Positions 18,462-28,518 of a DNA stretch of 30,449 nt are shown here, one piece after another. The position numbers and the translations under genes are program-made. The notes under the pieces were generated by a model. It saw only the letters and a program-made list of their open reading frames with translations, searched no databases and was not told where the DNA came from. Position 1 is the stretch's first letter; the number at the start of each line of letters is the position of its first letter. Source of the DNA: Stagonosporopsis chrysanthemi. Its lineage: Eukaryota; Ascomycota; Dothideomycetes; Pleosporales; Didymellaceae. The DNA lies in NCBI GenBank assembly GCA_022560025.1, contig JAFISE010000279.1, positions 1 through 30,449 on the forward strand, written 5' to 3'.

Positions 18462-21004
18462 ATGAGACGGCACGGCAACGTTCATTTCCTCCGACCCGGC
18501 GCGTTCCCACTTCAACACCAGAAGCATTTACAGCCTGCACCATCGTTCGCTAATCGGATGAGTGGTACTGAGCCGCCTCCCGCGGCACGGGCGGTTATCT
18601 TGCGGACATCGCAAGCGTGTCAAAGATGTCGCTCCTTGAAGACCCGCTGTTTACCGAGCATCCAAGCAGGAACTTGTCAAAGGTACATCTAGAATGCTGG
18701 TCGTAGATCTTGATTCGCACACCGCATCCCGGTCAGTCTAAACTGATCGATGGTGTAGGTGTTTGAGTGGCGGACGTGATTGTGTGTGGGCCGACGCTCC
18801 TCGCAAGGCTAGAAAGCTACGAGCACCATCGTAAGTAACATTCCCCATCGTCGCACACTACCTCTGAACCATGATAGGCGCATCTCGCAGGTAGAACAAA
18901 AAATTGACGGGCTTGTAGCGAGTCTTGTCGGTCCATCGAATCCGCCTCGCACAACAGACACCACACCCTCATTTGCACCAACATCTACACACTCCGAGCG
19001 CCCCTGGGAGCTAGGCGGGGACTTTGCACCCCGGTCAGGTCAAAGAAGTGGGCCAGTCGCGCTCGGCACATGGCTATCGGTCCCCTCCTCATTCGAACAG
19101 CAACCTGAGCCTTCGCAAGCCCCTGCACAACAGGAAGCGGAGAGTGAAGATGCGGCCGATCGCCAGTATATCGAGCAGATCCGCAGCATACACAGCTTTG
19201 GTGATCCCGATGAAAACTCGCAGTATCCAGAGAGCCTCTTCAGACCTTCGAAGCGACGAGAGGAGCCTATCAAAGACGACCTCGTGGATGACCTCTTGGC
19301 TTCTGGAGAAGCGGACACTATATTGAAGGAGTACAAAGACATGTCAGGCTCTTTTCCATTCGTGCCTTTGGCTTCTGACGTCACAGCTCAGCAGCTTCAC
19401 CACGATGCGCCCATGCTGTTCCTTGCAATGATAACGGCTGCGTCCTGGAGAGAACACAAGCGTCAGATGTCTCTAGACACTCTTTACAGGCAAGAGCTCG
19501 CGAACCGCACCATTATACGTCCACGCAGAAATCTCAGCCTCGTACAAAGTGTACTTGTATACCTGTCATGGTGAGCTTGCCATTCCTGTTTAAAGCTATG
19601 ACACTTACATATACTTTAGGTACCACTTTGTATTCTCACACAAAACTCAGTAGGTCGCGTCCCAGAATTGATATTTTCAAGTCCTAACCCTACAGACAAA
19701 TATTTTTTCTGCATAACCTTGTCATCGGGCTTGCCCTTGACATTGGACTTCATCGTGATTTCCAACCCGTGTTTTTCGCTCACACCAAGAAGTCACAACC
19801 AGTCGATCCTCGGGACAAGCGTGAGCGCCAACGCGCGTTTCTTGGTTGTTATTACCTTGCCTCCATGTATGCGCAGTCGTCTTTCGGCCATTAGATGCTA
19901 ATCCTGCAAAGGGTATCCTCGGCGTTGCAGAAGCCCAATCTACTCAAGCACAATTCTGACATGAGTGAATGGGCACAAGAGCTGAGAACCCACGGAGAGT
20001 ATGCCACTGACGAAGTCCTCGGGCACCTCATTTCGCTACGCCAACTGGATGATGAGGTCCAGGACACTCTCTTCAGTGGAGCTGGAGCTGATGCTCAACT
20101 CGCCGATGCTCGTGTGGTAATCCATGTACGCTTCTTAGAAACACGTCTTGATGCCTGGAAACGGGACACTGACGGTGTGGCGTGCCAACGAAGTGAGCTG
20201 CTGACGCCTCGGAACGACCTCAATACTGACTCAACTCCAGTGCTCAGCCTCTCGCATTCGTACACTGACATGATGCTCCACACAGTTGCTCTTCGGCCTT
20301 TGCCCGCAACTGCGCAGCCGTTGGCGAATGATGGCTCTTACGTTAAAGCATTGCTCGCAACCTTGGAGGCAGCAAAGCGTTTCTTCGACACGATGTTATC
20401 GTTTCCGGCGTCGGATTACTATCTGATCTCCTTTGCAGAGTGGATGCGGTTGCCGGCAGCCATGATGGTATGTGCGAAGCTTTGTATACCTTCTGATGCA
20501 CATACCCAAGTAGGTTGGGACGTCAAAGCAGCGCAAGATCTAGTCCGTCTGGAGATTTGCCTCGAAGCTCTATGCTATCGGTTCCAGAACCTCACTACAT
20601 ACGACAATGTCGCACAGCCTCATCCCGACTTCTGGTGGGCTATGCGATTTGTGACAGATCTGACCAGAACCTGGTACGTCCGAAAGACCAGCCCAGATGT
20701 GCATGACAACGGCTCGACTCATCCCACACCAAGCAGTGGTACTGCTAGCAACACCACGTGCCCGAATTCGAGAGCTTTGTCCACGCCCTTAATTGGCAGC
20801 GCGCAAACCCACCTCGTCAATCCTACAGACAAGGACTTTGGCAATATAAGCATTGGAACCGATGCAGGTGTGGATGGAATGCATGACCCATTTGCGTTCA
20901 TGAAGTCTGTGGACTTCGATATGGAACAGTTTTTCGACATGGGTATATGGGGTGACGATGCATACCATGGCATGGGTTTTGGAGATGGTAGTATGCCTTC
21001 CTAG
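18462..21004 (+). CDS. Zn2Cys6 fungal-specific transcription factor
   Basis: Six exons: 18462-18682, 18759-18830, 18878-19570, 19620-19649, 19696-19866, 19912-21004. Introns are 76, 47, 49, 46 and 45 nt, and all junctions keep the frame, giving 759 aa. The binuclear cluster C-x2-C-x6-C-x8-C-x2-C-x6-C (ACQRCRSLKTRCLPSIQAGTC, then QRCLSGGRDCVW) is split by intron 1. A short coiled dimer region RISQVEQKIDGLVASL follows across intron 2. The middle homology region appears only after splicing introns 3-5: VLVYLSWYHFVFSHKTQ, then LVIGLALDIGLHRD, then FLGCYYLASM joined to VSSALQKPNLL. The C-terminus is acidic and aromatic, like an activation domain. A second start at 18558 (MSGTEPPP) is possible. Target genes are unknown; its neighbours are the obvious candidates. 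Confidence 0.9.
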
Positions 21005-21500
21005 GTGCTCCACAGATCCTCTAGGTTCCAATTGTCCGGTCATTGTCTTGTGACCATTGCAAATTCTGGAAAAGTGCATGTTATACGCGAGATTAAATCT
21101 CGGGCTCAAATGTCGCGAGTACATGGTCGATCATCCCCCACCCCGCATGTTTCAACCCCACAAACTAGGAACGCACCGAAACGAACTCAGACACCAGTCT
21201 GAATACAGAAACAAGCCCATCCATGCTCGGCGGAACTGTTACCAAGATCAAAGCACAGGTAAGCTCAATTGGTGGAAGCCAATGACGTGCGCCGTACGTT
21301 GATTGCGTATTTGCCTTCACGGGCGAGTGTAGCCGCACCGTGGAGGATTGTGGCATCCCTTCCGCCGATCCACTACATGGATATCAAGAACACAGCAGCG
21401 ATCGTCGAGACCTGACTATTAAAGTAGCGGTGTCGCGACACATACTTGGAATCCAAGCACTACGATCCGATCCGTCCGACAGACCACAACTTGAGCAATC
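21005..21500. promoter_or_regulatory. Intergenic region upstream of the acetylesterase gene
   Basis: About 0.5 kb between the transcription factor stop and the RGAE start. It should hold the TF 3' UTR and RGAE promoter. No gene, RNA or clear repeat is seen, and I found no CGG/CCG inverted pair with Zn2Cys6 spacing here. Confidence 0.5.
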
Positions 21501-22352
21501 ATGCGTTTTACACTTCTGAGTTTCGCGTCTGCCGCTCTTGCACTACCAGCAGCCCTATCTTCTCGTGCTGATGAGCCTGTCTACTGGTTACTCGCTGGCG
21601 ACTCTACGACAGCGACGAATGGAGGCTGGGGCGATGGCTTTCTGGCTACGACTGTAGCCGAAGGCTCTTCAGGCCGAAACTATGGACATAGTGGCGCAAC
21701 AACCAAGTCTTTCCGTGCTGGTGGTGACTGGAGCAAAGTAATTAATGAGGTGGGCACTCATAAGGACAATTCCCGAGTATATGTCACTATTCAGGTACAT
21801 ACCAACCACATGCTTTTATATGATATTCGGCAAACTAACGAGAAAAAAGTTTGGACATAACGACCAAAAAGTACGTAGCGCATCTGTCACACAAGATTCA
21901 AGATTGCATACTTACGTTACTAGGCGACTAGCGGTGTGACGCTTGCTGATTACAAGACGAATCTTGCGAAGTTTGCATCCGAAGCCAGCACCGCAGGTGC
22001 TACACCGATCCTGCTTACCCCATTGACTCGCCGCACCTTCAGTGGCGGAAAGGTCATCGAAAATCTGGCCAACGAGACTGCTGCCACCATCGAGGTCGCC
22101 AACGCAAACAAGTTGCACTGGATTAATCTGAACGAAGCGTCTACCAAGTACGTCAACGCTATTGGTTCAGCAGCAGCGGACAAGTACAACTTGGCTTCTG
22201 GTGACCGCACGCACGTCAACGAGTGGGGTGGTGTTGTCTTTGCGAGGATCGTCAGTGATTTGTTGGTTGGAAAGTACCCTGGGGAGTTTGGGAGCGTTAC
22301 GAAGAAGAACGAGACGTTGAGTGCTCTGATTGCGGCGGGCAAAGCTGCGTGA
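21501..22352 (+). CDS. Secreted rhamnogalacturonan acetylesterase-like SGNH hydrolase (CE12)
   Basis: It probably removes acetyl groups from rhamnogalacturonan-type pectin outside the cell. Exons: 21501-21794, 21850-21870 (only 21 nt), 21924-22352. Introns: 21795-21849 (55 nt, GTACAT...AAG) and 21871-21923 (53 nt, GTACGT...TAG), giving 247 aa, the normal size for the family. The signal peptide is MRFTLLSFASAALALPAALS. SGNH blocks: GDST (nucleophile Ser35), the glycine block NYGHSGATTKSF, GHND (Asn102, wholly inside the micro-exon) and D-R-T-H (Asp199, His202). TPILLTPLTRR is also typical. The second block lacks the usual G-R-S seen in Aspergillus RGAE, so substrate assignment is by family resemblance only. 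It is followed after 1.4 kb by a mannanase gene. Confidence 0.88.
21850..21870 (+). other. 21-nt micro-exon encoding the SGNH oxyanion-hole block
   Basis: It encodes F-G-H-N-D-Q-K in phase 0, between two introns of 55 and 53 nt. Joining exon 1 (VYVTIQ) to this exon and then to ATSGVTLADY recreates the uninterrupted family block VTIQFGHNDQ. Without it the enzyme would lack its oxyanion-hole Asn. Confidence 0.85.
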
Positions 22353-23377
22353 AATTATACTCACGTAGGTAATGAACCAAACATAAATCATGCTGGTTAA
22401 GATTTGGTCCTTACCAGTTCTCTAGACTGGACTGCAAGGTGATATACGAGGCTCCAGTAGAGGCCTTTGAGACTACTACAAATCTGTCCAACACAATCAT
22501 GTAGAGGACGATGTTGTCCTTCTATAATTAAGAAATGATCATCTGTGGTATTCTGACTATATCTTCGGCAATATACAAAGTTAGCCAGATCTACAGCTAC
22601 TCATTCAGCAAGACAAGAGGGATTCGTTGATGGCCGGAGGGCACTTTTAACAGCTGCACATGCAGGGAACATCGATAGACTCAAGGAATTGTAGAGCAAG
22701 GAGACGATTGCGAGGACGGTTTTGGGTGATGAACTGAGAGTGTAGAAAGATGCAGATATAGAGCATGTGCTCCCGAGGAAACATGGCCCAATATTTGGCT
22801 GAAGAACGAACAATCAAAAGCGTTCGCTTACCGTCTCTTGTCGAGAGATGGAGTAATGGACAATTGTCTTTGGTTGGACTTGGCCGTGGTAGGTGGGGCG
22901 ACCCTCGTTGACACCCGCGCATATCGCCACCTCTCCTTCCATCAACGTTCCTCAATACGACGACCATTCGAGCTTGGTTCCAACTCTATCCAACTTTAAG
23001 ATCATGCAGATGCTTACACACAGTCTTTTCGCCTTCTATCACACCATTCGGCATAGTCTGTTGTGATAGAGTCCCTGAGGGGCGCGACATCATGTTCGAA
23101 TCTTGCTGCTGAGCTGATTTAGGGCAGAACAGTCGACCGCTCATCGATTGTTGCTCATCTTACAGGGACCACTGACTAACAAGCAGGAATACACGTGGCT
23201 ACAACTGCCGTGGCGAGCGCGCAGGTGTTCACAGCTCAGAGAGCCGTCCGTCCAGACTTGGAAACAAGACTCTCGAATGCAGGTGATCAACCTCCGGGCC
23301 CAAAGCAGCATCGGGCCTTCCTTGATACAGTCTAGCGTCGGTCGGTAAACACCATCGTCTCCAGACTTCTTCCATAC

Positions 23378-23391
23378 CGGCTGCAGGTCCG
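23378..23391. promoter_or_regulatory. CGG-N8-CCG inverted half-site pair
   Basis: CGG CTGCAGGT CCG lies 339 bp upstream of the mannanase ATG. Zn2Cys6 dimers bind inverted CGG half sites, and an 8-nt spacer is the spacing I recall for ClrB/ManR-type cellulase and mannanase activators. About a one-in-three chance match is expected in a region this long. Confidence 0.35.
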
Positions 23392-23555
23392 CGGTCCCTG
23401 TCTTCCCATATTTGTTCCGGCATCTGGGTCACAAGGTCCATTAGATGTTTTCCCATCCGGCGCACGACCCCAAGGCTCGGACTCTGCCAAACGGGTGAAG
23501 TGGGCCAATCATGGCACCAGTACAACGACTAGCTCACGAGATGGTAATCTAAATG

Positions 23556-23565
23556 CTGGGGTAAA
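23556..23565. promoter_or_regulatory. Overlapping CreA-like and XlnR-like sites
   Basis: CTGGGG (SYGGRG, carbon catabolite repressor CreA) overlaps GGGTAAA (GGNTAAA, XlnR-type activator), 165-174 bp upstream of the mannanase ATG. Both motifs are short and degenerate. Confidence 0.3.
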
Positions 23566-23729
23566 CTGAGCCTCGAAGTGGAGAGCACCCGCAGTATAGT
23601 GCTCCGGGCCGAAGGCGGGCAAGCGTGGCCTTGGCCTGTAATTTCATAAAGTACATATGCAATGTCTCCAGGAGGTCCTTGAACAGCATCGAAGCTACTG
23701 TGTTCTCGAGACTTTGACGCTCATTCAAG

Positions 23730-24980
23730 ATGCGCTACGACGTTGCTCTTGCTGCCCTGCTTGCCTCGGGCGCGAGCGCCGCAGCCGTGAAGAAGGGATT
23801 CGTTACCACAAAGGGGACCACTTTCCAGTTGGATGGCAAGGACTTCTATTTTGCCGGATCCAATGCTTACTATCTTCCGTTCTTCGAGGTATATTTGCCA
23901 CCAAATTTTTAATTCGTTGATTCTGACTTTCACCAGCAAGCCTCCGATGTCGAAAAGGGTCTTACAGCAGCGAAGAAGGCCGGACTAAATGTAATGCGTA
24001 CATGGGGCTTCAACGACCGCAATCGCACCACTGTTGCAGGCGGACTTCCTCAGTATGGTGGAGAGGGAGCAGGAGCGACAGATCTGATCCTTCAGTGGTG
24101 GAACAAAGGCAAAGCTGAAATCAACCTCGCACCTTTCGACAAAGTCGTTGCAGCCGCCGAGAAGACTGGAGTCAAGCTCATCGTCGCTTTTACCAACAAC
24201 TGGGCTGACTATGGCGGAATGGACGTATACACGACCAACCTCGGCTTCAAGTACCACGATGACTTCTACCGCGAACCCCAAATCAGGTCCGCATTCAAGA
24301 AGTACGTCAAGGCTTTTGTCCAGCGCTACAAGGACTCCAGTGCAATCATGGCCTGGGAACTAGCCAACGAGCCACGCTGCGGAGCAGACGGGGTGCGCAA
24401 TCTGCCTCGCTCGGAGAACTGCACACCCGACACGATCACCGAGTGGATCGACGAGATGAGCGGCTACGTCAAGAGCCTCGATAAGAACCACCTGGTCACC
24501 TGGGGCGGCGAGGGCGGCTTCAACATCGAGAGCGACGACTGGGCGTACAACGGCGCGGACGGCGGCGACTTCGACAAGGAACTCACCCTCAAGAACATCG
24601 ACTTTGGCGTCTTCCACTCGTACCCGGACTGGTGGAGCAAGACGGTCCCGTGGACTGTGCAGTGGATCAAGGACCACGCCGCGTCGGGCCGCAAGGCGAA
24701 GAAGCCCGTGGTGCACGAGGAGTACGGCTGGCTCACTGACGACAAGAGGCAGGAGTACCTCGGCAAGACCGACAACCAGACCAGACTCGACGTCATTGGG
24801 CTCTGGCAGCAGACCAGTCTCAAGGAGAAGATGCCCGATATGTACTGGCAGTTTGGGTATGGCGGGTACGCTGGAGGCCCCAACCACAACGATGGGTTCA
24901 CCATCTATTTGGAGGACGCCGAGGCCAAGGAGTTGGTGTTTGAGCATGCGAAGAAGGTCAACGCGCTGAACAAGAAGTGA
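23730..24980 (+). CDS. Secreted GH5 endo-1,4-beta-mannanase (GH5_7-like)
   Basis: It cleaves internal beta-1,4 bonds of plant mannans outside the cell. Exons 23730-23888 and 23937-24980. The intron is 23889-23936 (48 nt, GTATAT...CACCAG), giving 400 aa. The signal peptide is MRYDVALAALLASGASA. The mature protein opens with the GH5_7 pattern KDFYFAGSNAYYLPFF, and the splice joins it to EQASDVEKGLTAAKKAGLN followed by VMRTWGFND. The acid/base Glu lies in AWELANEPRC (Glu198). The nucleophile Glu is in VVHEEYGW (Glu314 or 315). The barrel ends with YWQFGYGG. No carbohydrate-binding module or linker is present. The second half has strongly GC-ending codons, which also creates a long meaningless antisense frame. 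The next gene is convergent, 440 bp away. Confidence 0.93.
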
Positions 24981-25420
24981 GGCATCTGATAATCCTGATG
25001 ATGGAATATCCTTTGATAATTACATTGAGCGAATTACATTGGCACGTCTTGTCCTTTCCGTGGGCTCAGACCTTTCTGCCTCAGTGCTGATCCTTCTTCC
25101 TGAGTTCAGTGCCGAGACTTGTCCACTGTGCCACTCTCGCGTCTACCAGTATCTGTGCTTGAGCAGCGATAGTAGGGGAAAAAAAAGCTGACCATAACTC
25201 CAGCAAACAATGGCACGGAGCCGTGCATACCTGGGTTAATATACGGGATGGTGCCCCGTTTTCCCAAGCACATGACAAGTCCACCATGGGGGTGGTTTGC
25301 TAAAAGCTTACGAGACACGACTTTACACTCCATCCAACGTCTGGGCCCCAACAACACCAAATTCAATGCATGTGCTCGCCCCTAAACAACTAGACGCTCG
25401 GCATCTCTCCACCCCCCAAC
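24981..25420. other. Convergent 3' intergenic region
   Basis: 440 bp between the mannanase stop (+) and the stop of the unknown gene (-). It holds both 3' UTRs and an eight-A run at about 25180. Nothing else is supported. Confidence 0.6.
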
Positions 25421-26533
25421 TCAATCGCCCTTCTTCGTCCTAGCAACCCCCAGCGGGCTCAGCACCTCGCGCCCTTCCAACCCTGCCTCATACACAACCT
25501 CGAGCTCGCCTCTCTCCCTCAACGGGGCAACATCCAGCGTCCCCTGCGGCGGCTTCCTCGCCCGCTCCGTATCAACCACCAACTGCACTCCGATCTTGCC
25601 CCTCCCAAACGAGCAACGCGCTCGATACGCAGCCCCGCACACAGCAAGCCCGCGCTCGACCTCGCTCCGCCGCACGCGCTCCTTCACCGCCACAGCGTGC
25701 TGTGCGTGCAGGGGCGACTCTGTGCGTAGATGCGCGAACGCGTCGTCGTCGGGGAGAGGGACGCGGCCCAGTCTGGCGGCGAGCTGCGCGGCATGGAGCT
25801 CAAGCGGCGCCTCGTACGCGGCGGGGTCGGTGGCGAACAGTAGCAGGTTGGCGGTGAGTTGGGCGAGGATCTCGCGGCGCGCGTTGGTCTGGTAGAGTTT
25901 GTTGCGGGCCAGGGCGTAGAGCTCTGAGAACAAGGGGGCGGGGACGCGCTGGGCCGTGCAGGTGTCGAGGATGTGGAGGAGCTGGGCGACTTCGTGCAGG
26001 GAGCGGTGGAGGAGTGGGTGGTGGTGTGGGGCTGTGGGAGGGGGGAGGAGCAGGAGCAGCATGTCGCGGATCCAGTGGTTGCGCAGGTTGGCGATGGCGG
26101 CTTGGTTCTCTGGACGTGCTGCGAGGGCTGCGTGGAAGGACTGTATTGTTGTGTCACACTGCTGCGATACAGAGAGGTGGAGGTCGCGCAGTCCGACCAT
26201 CTCCCCTGCGACTGTGTCGTCGTAGTCTCCTCGCGCCTCGACGGGGGAGATGATGGGCGTGCCGACAATGTGGTTCCCCGTATCGAGGTCGACGGCGTCC
26301 TTGCAGTCATCGCAGAAGTCGAAGAGGTGGGTCGTCTGCACTATCTTGCTGCTGTCGTAGCCCATCCGGACGTTGACCAGGTCATCGGGAAGTGGATGGC
26401 AGCTAGCAGGCGCGCTCGAGATGCCTTGCCGGAGCCTGAAGGTACCAGTGGTGCAGAGAAGGGTGTGTTCAGGGGTGGTGGACAGTTTGTCATGGCCGCA
26501 GCTGTGCCAGACTATGCGAGTGAACTGACACAT
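25421..26533 (-). CDS. Unrecognised protein with Cys/His-rich N-terminus
   Basis: An intronless 370-aa frame with a normal ATG. I do not recognise the family. The N-terminus carries Cys2, His10, Cys12, His14, Cys27, Cys45, His46 and a C-x2-C (Cys74, Cys77), a pattern compatible with one or two zinc sites; it begins MCQFTRIVWHSCGHDK. The middle (about 105-285) looks alpha-helical and Ala/Leu-rich with a QQCDTTIQSFHAALAARPEN segment. A later part (about 300-370) has alternating beta-like stretches. No signal peptide or membrane helix is seen. The full-length frame in GC-rich DNA with sensible composition argues for a real gene. It lies in a run of three minus-strand genes with the EthD-like gene and SSK1, with no functional link visible. 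Confidence 0.7.
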   Translation of the reverse strand: MCQFTRIVWHSCGHDKLSTTPEHTLLCTTGTFRLRQGISSAPASCHPLPDDLVNVRMGYDSSKIVQTTHLFDFCDDCKDAVDLDTGNHIVGTPIISPVEARGDYDDTVAGEMVGLRDLHLSVSQQCDTTIQSFHAALAARPENQAAIANLRNHWIRDMLLLLLPPPTAPHHHPLLHRSLHEVAQLLHILDTCTAQRVPAPLFSELYALARNKLYQTNARREILAQLTANLLLFATDPAAYEAPLELHAAQLAARLGRVPLPDDDAFAHLRTESPLHAQHAVAVKERVRRSEVERGLAVCGAAYRARCSFGRGKIGVQLVVDTERARKPPQGTLDVAPLRERGELEVVYEAGLEGREVLSPLGVARTKKGD

Positions 26534-26977
26534 GGGGATGATGCTCGTGGTTGAGAGTTGATAAAGAAAGAGACACTTTGACCCTGCAGGGGATTTTTGG
26601 AGATCTTGTCAGGGTCAGATAGATGAGAGAGTCGTTTTTAACAAGCTGCAGGATTGCGTCCACAAAGCGGTGGGCAAACATTGCCATGGTGATGCTTGAG
26701 CCAGGCAGAGCCTGAAAGAAATGGAGCAAACCTGTTGCCAACTTCTGGCATTCTTGGATGTTGTAGAATATTCCAAGCTGCAGTCGAGACACTGTCAGCA
26801 TGTTCGAATAGAGTCTGGAAGGAGCAGGTGCTGTGGAGGTGTATGATAATGCTCTGCAGAGCAGAGTTTCATAAAAAAGAAGAAGAGAGTATAGCCTTCA
26901 TTCTTGCAAGCAAAAAAAAAGCCCCCCACCTCTACCAACCTGCCTGCCAGCTCCATCTCTCAACACTCACAGAACCC
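26534..26977. other. Intergenic region between the unknown and EthD-like genes
   Basis: 444 bp on the promoter side of the unknown gene and the 3' side of the EthD-like gene. It includes A-rich stretches (about 26873-26888 and 26912-26920). No gene is supported. Confidence 0.5.
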
Positions 26978-27810
26978 TCACGGCGCCTCAACAACCTTCT
27001 CCACCTCCCCGTCCCTCCACACCTTCTTCACCTCAAACCAGCCCACCTCCCCGCTCGCCGCCCCACCCTCCCGCACGCACCTCTCCACCTGGCCCCTAAC
27101 CGCTTCATCCCTCGCCTCCTCCGCGCCAAACTCGGCCAACACCAACCACCCGGGCCGCAGCGGCTCACTCAGCACATTCCTCTCCCGCACGACCCCACCC
27201 TGCAGCTCAAACCGGCGCAGCCTGACAAACCCTTTCACGCGCCCCAGCCCCTCCGCCATCCCTTTTGCAAGCCACAGCGCAAACTCTGCCTCGCGCCCGG
27301 GCGCAGGAGCGAGCGCAATGCAGGCCAGGGCGCGCGGGGCGTAGGCGTCGGCGGGCGATGGGGCGGGCGGCGCGGGCGCGGGCAGCGAGGCGTAGAAGCG
27401 GATGTCGAAGGCGGTGTGGGCGTAGATTCTGTCCACGAGGGGGGGCGGCGGCGGCGTGTTGGCGATGGCTGTGAAGGAGGGGTGCGTGGTGTAGGCCAGG
27501 CTGGGGAATTCGTAGGTGATGAGGTGTGGGAAGGAGGAGGAGAGTGTGGTGGTGGTGGTGGTGGTGGTGGTGGTGGTGGTGAGAGGGAGGGCCGTGTAGC
27601 GGATCGCGGAGGGGACGCCGGGGAGGGCGAGGACTTCGAGGGCGTGTTCCTGGGGGGGACGGGTTAGAGGGGAGAAGGGGAGCGTGGTGAGTGAAGAGGG
27701 GGGGGGGGGGGACGCACGTTCTCGTACCAGTCGTCGAATTGGGCGATGCTGAGGTTGGAGGGCGAGACGATTTGGGAGGAGACCCACAGGATTCCTGCGT
27801 CTGATGCCAT
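26978..27810 (-). CDS. EthD-like dimeric alpha/beta-barrel protein
   Basis: Exons 27810-27718 and 27649-26978. The intron is 27717-27650 (68 nt, GTGCGT...CTAAC...CAG), giving 254 aa. The splice restores FDDWYEN joined to EHALEVLALPGVPSAIRYTAL, the F-x-x-W-Y-x-x-E-H...LPG signature of EthD-type small barrels, often two per protein in fungi. A second half with similar strands follows (DIRFYASL, GRVKGFVRLRRFEL, GWLVLAEFG). Members are cytosolic and mostly uncharacterised; some act in polyketide or aromatic degradation. Two oddities: 12 consecutive Thr from an ACC repeat interrupt the domain, and the intron has 14 C's just after the donor hexamer. Reading through without the splice gives a different, low-complexity Pro-rich N-terminus. 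Confidence 0.75.
27548..27580. repeat. (GGT)11 trinucleotide repeat inside the EthD-like gene
   Basis: Eleven GGT units on the + strand read as eleven ACC (Thr) codons in the gene, followed by one ACA. The length is a multiple of three, so changes would keep the frame. Confidence 0.9.
27698..27711. repeat. G14 homopolymer inside the EthD-like intron
   Basis: Fourteen G's on the + strand (C14 in the transcript) directly follow the GTGCGT donor. This is a likely site of sequencing error or length polymorphism, though intronic, so the coding frame is not affected. Confidence 0.9.
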
Positions 27811-28518
27811 GGCTGGTTTCTTCTGCGCTGGTTGTTTTGTTCTGTTTTATTGTCGATATCGACGATGGTCGTCACCACATACTGGATGCCTCCATCCTTT
27901 TGGCGCGGGACGCGCGAGTCGAGGACAAAGGACCGACATGGCTCCGGTCGGAGACGGGCACGGAAGTGGGAAGGCGGAGCATACGGCGGTGTACGAAGAT
28001 CTGCGGAGAGACGCCAAGTCTCGAAGTCGTGACAACCCTGCCCTATCCCGATCTAGAACGCCGACTCGTGAAGAGGAAGTGTGATGATGAGAAGTATCCT
28101 ACTTCGATTACAATTACTCGCACCTCTATAAGTACCATCCGCTCGGGCGCTATCTCTTATCGCTGCCATGGATGCAGCGCCAGTGACGTCCTACTCCTCT
28201 ACAGCAACACTCACCAACTCTTACATGGGCACCTGGTACTCCAGAGTACCAGAAGCGCTCTAAGCGCACACAGTACGCAATAAGTGCAAATCCAATCGCC
28301 TCCCGAGAAACGAAACGCTGAAACAAGCCGCTGACAAAGGAAACCGGCATGCAGGAACGCGGGGCCAACCGTAGATGCAAGGCGAACGAGACAGGGGTTT
28401 GTACAATCTAAGGCATAGAAACTTTTGTTGGGTGGGTTTCAACATTTGTTTAGTGGGTTCTTCAGCAGGAATGCACGCAGAAGACGTATTCGCGAGGTGC
28501 ATAGACTCTTGCACCTCA
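27811..28518. promoter_or_regulatory. Intergenic region between EthD-like gene and SSK1
   Basis: About 0.7 kb: promoter side of the EthD-like gene and 3' side of SSK1. Open frames (for example 27804-28283 +, 28260-28814 -) have no recognisable content. No tRNA or repeat is seen. Confidence 0.5.

Larger units (their letters stand above)
22353..23729. promoter_or_regulatory. Long upstream region of the mannanase gene
   Basis: About 1.4 kb between two secreted-enzyme genes, the longest gap in the window. No coding region is convincing: the frames at 22601-22967 and 23229-23525 are unlike known proteins. Regulatory candidates include CGG-N8-CCG at 23378-23391, CreA-type SYGGRG matches at 22634-22639, 22893-22898 and 23556-23561, and an XlnR-type GGGTAAA at 23559-23565. 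A TTCGAATC at about 23096 does not belong to a foldable tRNA. Confidence 0.5.

Noticed and set aside
23090..23110. TTCGAATC resembling a tRNA B-box
   Set aside because: No A-box at the right distance and no acceptor-stem pairing in the flanks.
23229..23525. 98-aa minus-strand frame in the mannanase promoter
   Set aside because: Unlike any family I know and isolated; kept as intergenic.
22353..23729. Degenerate transposon or RIP-mutated DNA in the longest gap
   Set aside because: No terminal repeats, no transposase or reverse-transcriptase fragments, and no strong TpA-rich bias by eye.
24360..24947. 195-aa minus-strand frame
   Set aside because: Antisense of the GC-ending codons of the GH5 gene; the sense strand carries both catalytic Glu motifs.
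25973..26554. 193-aa plus-strand frame
   Set aside because: Opposite the 370-aa unknown gene; low-quality Gly/Val-rich composition and no motif. The minus-strand frame is longer and better balanced.
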